From: Planctomycetia bacterium
GTDB taxonomy: Bacteria > Planctomycetota > Brocadiia > Brocadiales > Brocadiaceae
Direction of reading: 5' to 3'
Length of the DNA stretch: 64,000 bases
NCBI GenBank assembly: GCA_015075005.1
Contig: JABTVC010000002.1
Span: forward strand, 1,408,259 to 1,472,258
Part shown: one piece after another, positions 42,639 through 51,039 of the stretch
How positions within the stretch are numbered: the first letter of the stretch is position 1
How the letters are laid out: the number at the start of each line of letters is the position of its first letter
Notes under the pieces: generated by a model
Told to the model about the DNA's origin: nothing
The model's database searches: none
Seen by the model: only the letters and a program-made list of their open reading frames with translations
Made by a program: the position numbers and the translations under genes

Positions 42639-43214
42639 ATGTCAAAAATGAAAGGCACACAGACGGAAAAAAATTTACTCGCGGCGTTCGCGGGTGAATC
42701 ACAGGCAAGGAACCGTTACACATATTTTGCCTCTCAGGCAAAAAAAGAAGGATATGAGCAGATAGCAGCAATTTTCACCGAGACTGCGGAAAATGAAAAA
42801 GAGCATGCGAAGAGGTTTTTTAAGTTTTTAGAGGGTGGCATGGTTTCAATTACGGCAATGTACCCTGCCGGTACTATTGGCTTGACTCTTGAAAATCTTA
42901 AAGCTGCTGCGGCGGGCGAGAACGAAGAGCACACAAAGCTTTATCCGACTGCAGCAGAAACAGCAGAAAAAGAAGGTTTCAGTGATGTGGCTGCCGCCTT
43001 CAGATACATAGCGAAGGTGGAGGAACAGCACGAGAAGCGTTACAGGAAGCTTGCAGAGAATATTGAAAAGAACGAGGTATTTAAAAAAACAGGAAAGGTG
43101 AAATGGGTGTGCAGAAACTGCGGGTATGTGCATGAAAGCGAGGGTGCACCTGAGAAATGCCCGGCATGCTTGCATGAAAAACCATATTTCGAAATAAAGG
43201 CGGAAAATTACTAG
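42639..43214 (+). CDS. Rubrerythrin
   Basis: A 191-residue peroxidase that reduces hydrogen peroxide with a diiron site and a rubredoxin tail. The diiron ligands appear in AAFAGESQARNRYTYFA, ENEKEHAKRFFKF, then EEHTKLYPTAAETAEKEG and EEQHEKRYRKL. The C-terminal Fe(Cys)4 domain is CRNCGYVHESEGAPEKCPAC. Common in anaerobes, fitting an anammox host. It follows ferritin on the same strand. Confidence 0.93.
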   Translation: MSKMKGTQTEKNLLAAFAGESQARNRYTYFASQAKKEGYEQIAAIFTETAENEKEHAKRFFKFLEGGMVSITAMYPAGTIGLTLENLKAAAAGENEEHTKLYPTAAETAEKEGFSDVAAAFRYIAKVEEQHEKRYRKLAENIEKNEVFKKTGKVKWVCRNCGYVHESEGAPEKCPACLHEKPYFEIKAENY

Positions 43215-43397
43215 ACAATAGTCTTTGGGCATCGCGGATGACGATAAGCTTAATTCTGCAAATGATTTTCGCTACGCGGAAATCGACCTTCTACAATAAC
43301 TTTACTAGACAAAAATCAATAATAAGCTTCAGTTTTCTTGGGTTTTCTTTGTTACCCAGTGTCCTTTTGGGCAATGAGGACTGAAAAATAGCTCTGA

Positions 43398-44190
43398 TTA
43401 AACCGCCCTGAATGATAAAAACCAGGATGGAGACATACCTTCTCCCTTCACTGTGTTTTCAGCACCCAAAAGACCCGGAATCAAAGACGAAAAATCGATT
43501 TCTATCCAAACTCTACACTCAGTGACATGCCTTCCCACGTCCACCATTCTTCCTGATGGAGAAACCTTTCCGGTAGTTTTAATGTCAACTACCGGCTTCC
43601 TTTTGTCAATTTCCCTGCCACACGGATTAACCACAGCCTCATCGTCTTTACTTCCCAATGTTGTATCACTCCACCGGCAAGCAGCGCCATCCACTTCAAG
43701 AGGTTGTACGCTAACACCGTACATTGAAATAATGCGGCATTGGCCAAAAACTCACTGGTGCGTATTTGTCCCGCATTCACCTGACTCTTACACCCTTCTA
43801 TCCACGTCTCACAGGTAGCCCTCTTTCCATAACAGCTATGCGCTTCCATCGGACTTAACCACTCTGTCGTAACAAAACAGAAATACTCATACACAAGAAT
43901 ATCAAACAATCCCCTCTCTGTTTTGATCAATTTCCTTACTGCCACAAAACGTCTTGCACAATTCCACCCGCTACATTGATACCAAAAATCGGACTGGTCC
44001 CACCCAGCATTTCCTTTCACCTTCTCCCATCTCTGACCTTCGAGCGATCCGACAAGATTCTTCGGCTTTATTTTAATCAGATATCCCGCCGACTATCGTC
44101 GTATCTACCGGAATCCCTTTCCATCCATCTCTGTCTTGATTTTCAGTTGTTTTCTTGCCTCTTTTTGTGCTATATTCTTCATTGAAAGGT
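43398..44190 (-). mobile_element. IS1380-type transposase remnant, internally deleted and frameshifted
   Basis: A degraded transposase. The C-terminal part (44020-43590) has RRFVAVRKLIKTERGLFDILVY, then EAHSCYGKRATCETWIEGCK and LANAALFQCTVLAYNLLKW, with a frame slip at about 43590 into KPVVDIKTTGKVSPSG. Upstream pieces (IKIKPKNLVGSLEGQRWE and MKNIAQKEARKQLKIKTE near 44180) show that the middle is largely deleted and the frames are changed. Both slips and the deletion make it inactive. Confidence 0.72.
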
Positions 44191-44251
44191 GAACCTCCTT
44201 TAAGTTGTTTTGTAGTATCAAATCCCTTGGAGATTCTACCATTTCCGGCCT

Positions 44252-44287
44252 AATCCTGCAACAAGGCTTCGCCTTGTTTGCAGGATT
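44252..44287. repeat. Inverted repeat beside the IS1380 remnant
   Basis: Arms aatcctgca-acaaggc and gccttgt-ttgcaggatt with a three-base loop and a one-base offset. It may be a subterminal structure of the element or an unrelated hairpin. Confidence 0.45.
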
Positions 44288-44430
44288 TAGGTGATAGTAT
44301 TTTTGGACAATAAATGAAGAAGTTAAGAGCAAAATAAATATAACTTTACATGAAGTAAGGTAGAAAAGGAACTAAGACGAAATAGTCTGTTCAAACGGAG
44401 TATTTCTGAATATTACAAGTAAATGGAACC

Positions 44431-46005
44431 ATGTACGATCTGACAAATTTTACCATCCAGGACATGACCCAATGTGGAGATGCACTGGAGCACCTTGGGT
44501 ATAAAGCGAAAGATATAGGGGAACTGGCCAATTCTGTAGTTCACTATTTCTATGAGCACCTTATTGACAGGCGAACAGGTGAAAAGTCCTCTGCGCTGGT
44601 ACGCTTTTTCATGACATATCCATACGAAAGTCTTGACGAAGAATTACGTCAATTAGCCAGCAAGATGCCGGGAGGAAAATCTTTGACCAACACGACAAGT
44701 TGCTTAGTCCTCCTTGCAACGATGGGGGTGCTACCTGAGTGGAATTCACAGAAACTTTCCAAAGGACACCGGGTTATTCCCCTGGTAGATAAGCAAACAA
44801 TGGAACAACATCCGATGATCGCCCAATTGGTTTATCAGTTAGGGATAGATATTGACAATGTGCTACATCCTCGTCCTGCTCTTGAGACAGAGCTGGAAAG
44901 TAAGATATTTAATGTGTTTCACGTACCCGACGCCCTGGGGAGCCCCCATATTCCTGCTCAGAGTGAATTTGTAATCCCTTTCGGAATTAAATCGGCATTG
45001 GGATTTGGAAGTATGTTGCCTACAGGGAATTTATTTACGGTGGTTGTATTTTCGAAAATGAAGGTCCCGCGGAATACGGCAGAGATGTTCAAGTATCTCG
45101 CCTTGAATACAAGGATGGCTGTGCTGCCCTTTGTATCAAAAAAAATCTACGTAAACGAGAAGAATGTGCTTGATGAAACCGAGAGACTCAGGTCGATCAT
45201 TGCCACGCAAACGAGTTTATTGAGTGTATACAAGAAAACCGCTGTTAATCAGTCCATGCGTCTGGAGGGCTTTTCGTTAAAATTCAAGCTGTCTCTGGCG
45301 AAATTTACCAAAAAAGCCTGGCTCTCCATCTCTTTGATAACCGCTTCGGCAGTCTCTTTATATATATTTTATGCGACACATATCGAGTTTATGTTGCACG
45401 TGGCTGCAATACCTCTTGAAATATTGCTGGGTGTCTTATTGGTAGAAAGGCTTTTGGAAAGGAAAGATAAGGCAGAAAAAATTGACCAGTTGATGTACAT
45501 AAAGAGTCACCTGTATCGATCTGAGATGCGTAACCTTTTTATTGCCAATTTCAGTTCATTGAAATTCCCGGTAATAACCATGTCGGAAATCAAAAATGCA
45601 AGTTTAGAAAAATTAAAGCATATGCGCAGCGATGCGGATCACCTGGAATATTTTTCATTGGACGCAATGGAGCTGGTGATTCGGGAGTATGTTTTAGTCT
45701 ATCATGTATTTCGTGACTTCATGGAACGGGCAAGTACGTATGGTATGAATACTATTTTCCAGGATATGATCTATATTTTACATTTCATTCAGGATGTTAA
45801 ATTGTTTAAGCAGGCAAACCCTGATAAGCCATTTATTTATGAGGCACAGAAACATCCTTTCTTACTGGAAAAAGTAAGAAAGGTTTTGGGAGATGGTACC
45901 AGGAAATTTCTGGATTATATGATTGAGCTAAAAGAAAAAAAGCCTGAGCTGTTCTATGACCTCATAACCGACTATGAATTATCATCACACAGAATAACCC
46001 GATAA
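44431..46005 (+). CDS. Membrane protein of unknown function with a sensor-like N-terminus
   Basis: A 524-residue protein I cannot place in a family. Residues 1-230 look like a globular ligand-binding domain (MYDLTNFTIQDMTQCGDALEHLG, then VRFFMTYPYESLDEELRQLA and PFGIKSALGFGSMLPTG); I remember similar segments at the front of histidine kinases. A helical region follows, then two membrane segments (about 295-335: KAWLSISLITASAVSLYIF, HVAAIPLEILLGVLLVE). The last 190 residues are helical, with repeated MSEIKNASLEKLKHM and HPFLLEKVRKVLGDGTRKFL. There is no kinase, receiver or methyl domain. It stands alone before the MATE gene. Confidence 0.6.
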   Translation: MYDLTNFTIQDMTQCGDALEHLGYKAKDIGELANSVVHYFYEHLIDRRTGEKSSALVRFFMTYPYESLDEELRQLASKMPGGKSLTNTTSCLVLLATMGVLPEWNSQKLSKGHRVIPLVDKQTMEQHPMIAQLVYQLGIDIDNVLHPRPALETELESKIFNVFHVPDALGSPHIPAQSEFVIPFGIKSALGFGSMLPTGNLFTVVVFSKMKVPRNTAEMFKYLALNTRMAVLPFVSKKIYVNEKNVLDETERLRSIIATQTSLLSVYKKTAVNQSMRLEGFSLKFKLSLAKFTKKAWLSISLITASAVSLYIFYATHIEFMLHVAAIPLEILLGVLLVERLLERKDKAEKIDQLMYIKSHLYRSEMRNLFIANFSSLKFPVITMSEIKNASLEKLKHMRSDADHLEYFSLDAMELVIREYVLVYHVFRDFMERASTYGMNTIFQDMIYILHFIQDVKLFKQANPDKPFIYEAQKHPFLLEKVRKVLGDGTRKFLDYMIELKEKKPELFYDLITDYELSSHRITR

Positions 46006-46070
46006 TGCATGAACGATAAAAAGTTATCATTACAAGGCGGAACGGCAAAGCAATCCCAGGACACTGATTG

Positions 46071-47420
46071 CTATACAGCAACACGCCTCCATCGCCCTTT
46101 TTTATACAAGACGTAGATAGCAATAGCACGGACGATCCAGTCAATTGCTGCCCCAAACCATACACCTGCCAATCCCCAACCGAGCGTAATGCCGAATAAA
46201 TAGGCCATAGGAACATGAAGACACAGAGTGCCTGCGATAGTAATGATCATGGGACTTACCGTGTCGCCCGCACCACGGAGACCGCCGGCATAAACCATGT
46301 ATATGGCCAAAGCGGGTTGTTCGATAGCGGCAATCATTATGCAGACCGTGGCCAGTGAAAGCACTCCGGGTGCTGGTTGGAAAATCATGGCCATTTGCCC
46401 GGGAAACAGAAGGAAGATCAGGGCAATGAATCCCATCAGGGAAAGGGCATAATAGCAACTACGTCTCATACTGAGGATTGCGAGGTCCACGTTCTTTGCA
46501 CCGAGACTTTGCCCCACCAGGGTGGCAGTAGATACAGCCAGGGCAAATCCCGGCATAAAGGAGATCGACTCGATACTGATGGCAATCTGATGTGCTGCCA
46601 GAGATACTGTCCCAAGGATCGCGACAATCTTGATGAAGAACAAAAAACCCATCTGTGTTAAGAAGGCATCGATGGTTACAGGGATAGAGATACGAATGAT
46701 TCTTCGTATAGACCCTGCTTGTATCCTAAAGATATGGCCTATCTTGATGCGTAAGATGCCCTTTCCTGAGAAGAGTTTTGTACAAAACAGGCCGGTTCCG
46801 ATTATATAAGCGATGGCAGTGGCCCACGCCACCCCAGAAATGCCCAATTTTGGAAAAGGCCCGATGCCGAAGACTAGCAACCAGTTGAACAGGATGTTGA
46901 TGCAATTAACAACGATGGTGGTCATCATGGGTGCCCGGGTATCACCTGCCCCGCGCAGAATTCCACTGCATGCAAGCATAATAAGGCGGAATACCAGGAA
47001 CGCCCCAACGATCTGAAGATAAGCCGTGCCAAGGTCTGATACGACAGGTTCCGCACCCATCATGAGTAGCATTTTTTTTGCAAAAACCATAAAAAACGGC
47101 GTGGCCGTCAATCCCAGCAAAAGCGACATGAGGATTGCCTGTGCACCGACAATCCGTGCATGATCCTCTTCTTTTGCTCCGATATGTCTTGCAACGATGC
47201 TTGCAGAGCCCGCAGTGAATGAAGAGAAGACCATGGAGATTATAAAAAAAAGGGTACTTGCCAAACCTACTGCAGCAATGGCATCTGTCCCCAATCGTCC
47301 GACCATGATCGTGTCTGAGATAAAGACGCCCGCATGAAGTATGTTTTCAATAACTACCGGGATACACAGTTTAAAGATGTTTTTAGTAAGATTGTTTTCT
47401 GTGAGGTCAAGCAGATGCAT
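46071..47420 (-). CDS. MATE-family multidrug efflux transporter
   Basis: A 449-residue, 12-helix pump of the MATE/NorM family that expels cationic drugs and other compounds with Na+ or H+. The two repeats begin NIFKLCIPVVIENILHAGVFISDTIMVGRLG and SIRRIIRISIPVTIDAFLTQMGF. The second half contains GFALAVSTATLVGQSLGAKN and AGGLRGAGDTVSPM. The start MHLLDLTENNLTKN follows a typical pattern. The nearest neighbour (glgC) starts 127 bases away on the same strand. Confidence 0.9.
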   Translation of the reverse strand: MHLLDLTENNLTKNIFKLCIPVVIENILHAGVFISDTIMVGRLGTDAIAAVGLASTLFFIISMVFSSFTAGSASIVARHIGAKEEDHARIVGAQAILMSLLLGLTATPFFMVFAKKMLLMMGAEPVVSDLGTAYLQIVGAFLVFRLIMLACSGILRGAGDTRAPMMTTIVVNCINILFNWLLVFGIGPFPKLGISGVAWATAIAYIIGTGLFCTKLFSGKGILRIKIGHIFRIQAGSIRRIIRISIPVTIDAFLTQMGFLFFIKIVAILGTVSLAAHQIAISIESISFMPGFALAVSTATLVGQSLGAKNVDLAILSMRRSCYYALSLMGFIALIFLLFPGQMAMIFQPAPGVLSLATVCIMIAAIEQPALAIYMVYAGGLRGAGDTVSPMIITIAGTLCLHVPMAYLFGITLGWGLAGVWFGAAIDWIVRAIAIYVLYKKGRWRRVAV

Positions 47421-47546
47421 GGAAATTGAGGTTATTGGTCACTTTTGAAGAAATCGACAGACATGATGTTGTCCCGCAAAAAGGCATTAATCCGGAAAGT
47501 GTGCCGGAAAGGTACAACCACATTACCCGTATTCCGTTTACCCTGG

Positions 47547-48791
47547 TTAAAGCAAATGCAATTCCTTCGGAACAACGATAATGCCCTTTTCCGTAATAGT
47601 AAATTGATGGGCATCCTCTTTAGGATTATATCCGATTTGTTTCCCGTCCGGGACCGTTACTGATTTATCAATAATGGTATTTCGAATTCTGACATTTTTG
47701 CCAATACGCACGCCCTCCATAACAATTGAATCGTAGACTTCAGAATAATTTTCGATCCTTACATTTGGTGAAAAAACCGATCTTTCCACGCGGGCACCGC
47801 TGATAATACAACCACTGGAAATCAGACAGTTCAGGGCTGTACCACATCTTCCACCCGGAAATAGTTCAGAAAACACGGTTTTTGCAGGAGGATTCTGTTC
47901 ATGATATGTGCGAATTGGCCAGGACTTGTCGTAGAGATTAAAGATAGGTTCTATCTGGATAAGATCCATATTCGCATCCCAGTATGCATCAAGTGTCCCT
48001 ATATCTCTCCAGTATTTAACAGCCTTATTGTTTTTATCATTAAATATATATGCAAATGTGCGACCATCTTGAATCATCGAAGGGATAATATTCTTTCCGA
48101 AGTCATGGTGGGTATCTTTTTTGGTATCTTCAATTATCTGTTTTACCAATACGTCTGTATTGAAGAGATAAATTCCCATAGATACCAGTGCTACGTTGGG
48201 GTTTGAGGGCATTGGCTTGGGATCAGCTGGTTTTTCAACAAAATCTATAATTTGTTGTTCATTGTTAATACCTACGATACCAAAACGGCTCGCATCGCTT
48301 AGGGGTACTTCAATACAGGGTACCGTGACGTCTGCTAGCTTAGCCTCATGGAATTCTATCAATTCACGGTAATCCATTTTATAGATATGGTCACCAGCCA
48401 GGATCAAAACTTTTTCCGGTCGTTCTCTTTCCAATACATAAATATTCTGATATACGGCATCGGCTGTTCCCTGGTACCACATATCACTTATTCTTTTTTG
48501 TGGCGGTATGCTTTCAATAAATTCACCCAATTCATAGTTATTTATATTCCACCCAATTCTTAAATGCCTGTCCAGAGAATAGGATTTATACTGTGTCAAT
48601 ATGCAAATCTTCTTCAAGCCGGAGTTAATACAATTACTTAAGGGGAAATCGATAATACGGTAAATACCTCCAAAAGGCACCGCAGGCTTTGCTCTGTCTT
48701 TTGTCAGGGGATAGAGTCGTTCTCCCTGCCCGCCTGCCAGTAACATCACGAGTACTTTATTTGACATTTCATTAATAAAAAGAGTGGACAT
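47547..48791 (-). CDS. glgC: Glucose-1-phosphate adenylyltransferase
   Basis: Makes ADP-glucose, the first committed step of bacterial glycogen synthesis. The N-terminal site is LLAGGQGERLYPLTKDRAKPAVPFGG; the active core shows WYQGTADAVYQN, GDHIYKMDYRELIEFH and VEKPADPKP. The left-handed beta-helix end (LISSGCIISGARVERSVFSP) carries the regulatory part. 414 residues are typical; eight residues lie before the ATG at 48767, so this second start is possible. It stands alone here. Confidence 0.92.
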   Translation of the reverse strand: MSTLFINEMSNKVLVMLLAGGQGERLYPLTKDRAKPAVPFGGIYRIIDFPLSNCINSGLKKICILTQYKSYSLDRHLRIGWNINNYELGEFIESIPPQKRISDMWYQGTADAVYQNIYVLERERPEKVLILAGDHIYKMDYRELIEFHEAKLADVTVPCIEVPLSDASRFGIVGINNEQQIIDFVEKPADPKPMPSNPNVALVSMGIYLFNTDVLVKQIIEDTKKDTHHDFGKNIIPSMIQDGRTFAYIFNDKNNKAVKYWRDIGTLDAYWDANMDLIQIEPIFNLYDKSWPIRTYHEQNPPAKTVFSELFPGGRCGTALNCLISSGCIISGARVERSVFSPNVRIENYSEVYDSIVMEGVRIGKNVRIRNTIIDKSVTVPDGKQIGYNPKEDAHQFTITEKGIIVVPKELHLL

Positions 48792-49065
48792 AATATATTT
48801 CTATTCATTCAAAAGGACTTAATTTCATGCTTGGATACCACCTGGAGCGGCGTAGCCACAACCAAAGTGCCCAAAGTGACTGAAGTTAATGACTTATTTT
48901 ATTCCAATAGATGTGAAAATAGCAAGTAATTCGCTGCACTCCTCCTAATCTGTATTGGCTTCTCCAGAAAATTATTTATTATCCATAACTTAGCTCACTT
49001 CAAATTTTAGACACTTTCGGCTTTTTATGACACAAAAAACTTACAAAAAACTTACAAAAAAATAA

Positions 49066-50400
49066 TTATGTTATATTCATTGTCATAAGAAATTCTGCAT
49101 TCGTCTTTGACTTAGCAAGCCTGTTTTTCAATAATTCAAGTGCTTCTGTGGGATTCATTTCGTTGAGCACCTTACGAAGCATCCACATACGTTTCAGTTC
49201 TTCGGGGTTTACGATCAACTCTTCTTTTCGGGTGCCGGAACGAGTGATGTCAATAGCCGGGAATAATCTGCGATCTGCCAATTTTCTGTCCAGGTGCAGT
49301 TCCAAATTACCCGTGCCCTTAAACTCCTCAAAGATAACTTCATCCATCCTGCTTCCGGTATCGATTAATGCTGTTGCAATAATGGTAAGGCTGCCGCCTT
49401 CCTCAATGTTTCTTGCAGCGCCAAAAAACCTCTTCGGTTTTTGAAGCGCACTGGCATCCACACCACCAGAAAGAATCTTTCCGCTATGGGGAACCTCGGT
49501 GTTGTATGCCCTTGCCAATCTGGTAATGGAATCGAGTAAAACAACAACGTCCTTACCATATTCTACCATCCGTTTTGCCTTTTCTATTACCATTTCTGCT
49601 ACCTGGATGTGTCTGCTTGCGGGTTCATCAAATGTTGAACCAATAACCTCTCCTTCTACTGACCTGTCCATATCAGTAACCTCTTCCGGCCGTTCGTCAA
49701 TGAGAAGAATAATCAAATATACTTCGGGATGATTCTTGGTGATGCTGTTTGCAATTTTTTGCAATAGCACAGTTTTTCCCGTTCTGGGTGGTGCCACAAT
49801 TAAGCCCCTTTGTCCTTTTCCAATAGGGGTGACCAAGTCCATAATCCTTGTTTCAAACTCAGTTGGGCTTTTTTCTAAAAAGAGTCTTTCTGTTGGATGT
49901 AAAGGGGTGAGATCATCAAAGACAATTTTTTCACCCATGATCTCCGGATTCTCAAAATTGATAGCCTCTACCCGCAGCAAGGCAAAATATCTCTCTGTAT
50001 CCTTTGGCGGTCGGATCTGACCGGATACAACGGCGCCGGTTCGAATACCAAATCGGCGGATCTGTGAAGGAGAGATATAGATGTCATCCGGACAAGGCAG
50101 GTAATTGTAGTCCGGTGACCGTAAAAATCCAAACCCTTCGGGAAGTACCTCGACAACCCCTTCCCCATACATAAGACCGTTTTGATTCACCCTTTCTTTG
50201 AGGATTTTGAAAATCAGGTCCTGTTTTTTTAACCCTGTATACTCTTTTATACCTTCACTTTTTGCGGTTTCCTGCAGTTCCTTAATGGTCATTTTTTGCA
50301 ATTCTGTAATATGCATCTCACCGCGTTTGATTTCTTCGTACTTTTCATTCGTTTCCTGATCTATCACCACAGGTTCTTTTTTGCTATTTGTTACCGCCAT
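49066..50400 (-). CDS. rho: Transcription termination factor Rho
   Basis: The hexameric RNA helicase that ends transcription. N-terminal Rho_N ([20 protein letters not shown]), then the cold-shock-like RNA domain ([20 protein letters not shown]), and the ATPase core: Walker [13 protein letters not shown], the catalytic [13 protein letters not shown], then [38 protein letters not shown]. At 444 residues it is slightly longer than E. coli Rho (419). A GGAGGAAGG site precedes the ATG. It follows coaE and polA on the same strand. Confidence 0.95.
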   Translation of the reverse strand: MAVTNSKKEPVVIDQETNEKYEEIKRGEMHITELQKMTIKELQETAKSEGIKEYTGLKKQDLIFKILKERVNQNGLMYGEGVVEVLPEGFGFLRSPDYNYLPCPDDIYISPSQIRRFGIRTGAVVSGQIRPPKDTERYFALLRVEAINFENPEIMGEKIVFDDLTPLHPTERLFLEKSPTEFETRIMDLVTPIGKGQRGLIVAPPRTGKTVLLQKIANSITKNHPEVYLIILLIDERPEEVTDMDRSVEGEVIGSTFDEPASRHIQVAEMVIEKAKRMVEYGKDVVVLLDSITRLARAYNTEVPHSGKILSGGVDASALQKPKRFFGAARNIEEGGSLTIIATALIDTGSRMDEVIFEEFKGTGNLELHLDRKLADRRLFPAIDITRSGTRKEELIVNPEELKRMWMLRKVLNEMNPTEALELLKNRLAKSKTNAEFLMTMNIT

Positions 50401-50427
50401 ACAATCCTTCCTCCTTAAAATTGAGAA

Positions 50428-51039
50428 TTAAATTTTTTCTATATAAAGTTGCCAAAATTCTTTTATCTGTCTGAAAGTATTTTCTTCAGTAAAATTATTG
50501 TCGATGACGTAATCTGCCTTCTTCCTCTTATCTTCCAAACTCATTTGAAAACGCTCCCTTTTTTCTAATTCCCCTGCTTGCCAGTGACGGCTGATTTTAC
50601 TCCGGCTTATCCTGTGGTCTCTTACGGTATTTACAAAGATAATAAAATCACACATCAAGGAAAGACCCGATTCCTCTAGCAATGCAGCGTCAATTACTAT
50701 AGCTCTGCGGCGTCCCCGCTTTTCAATTTCGGTAATCTTTGAACGTATCTGTTCGGTGACGATGGGATGCAGAATGCTGCAAAGATCTTCCAGGCATGCC
50801 TTGTCCCGAAATACAATCTCTGCGAGCTGTGATCGGTCAATCTTGCCATAGATGTCCTGAATAGTATCTCCAAACCTTTCTATAATTTTACCTTTTACCT
50901 CTTTTGCAAGAATTAGCTTATGACACATCTCGTCGGCATCGATAATTTCCGCTCCCAGCGAAGCCAGCATGCGGGTAACGGTACTTTTTCCACTTGATAT
51001 GCCACCTGTTATGCCAATAATCGCAGGTTTGGGATTCAC
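50428..51039 (-). CDS. coaE: Dephospho-CoA kinase
   Basis: Last step of coenzyme A synthesis, adding a phosphate to dephospho-CoA. The P-loop is GITGGISSGKSTV at residues 9-21. IDADEMCHKL and the LEDLCSILHPIV stretch follow, then VIDAALLEESGLSLMCDFIIFVNT. 203 residues are typical. The start overlaps the end of polA by four bases, so the pair is coupled. Confidence 0.93.
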   Translation of the reverse strand: MNPKPAIIGITGGISSGKSTVTRMLASLGAEIIDADEMCHKLILAKEVKGKIIERFGDTIQDIYGKIDRSQLAEIVFRDKACLEDLCSILHPIVTEQIRSKITEIEKRGRRRAIVIDAALLEESGLSLMCDFIIFVNTVRDHRISRSKISRHWQAGELEKRERFQMSLEDKRKKADYVIDNNFTEENTFRQIKEFWQLYIEKI

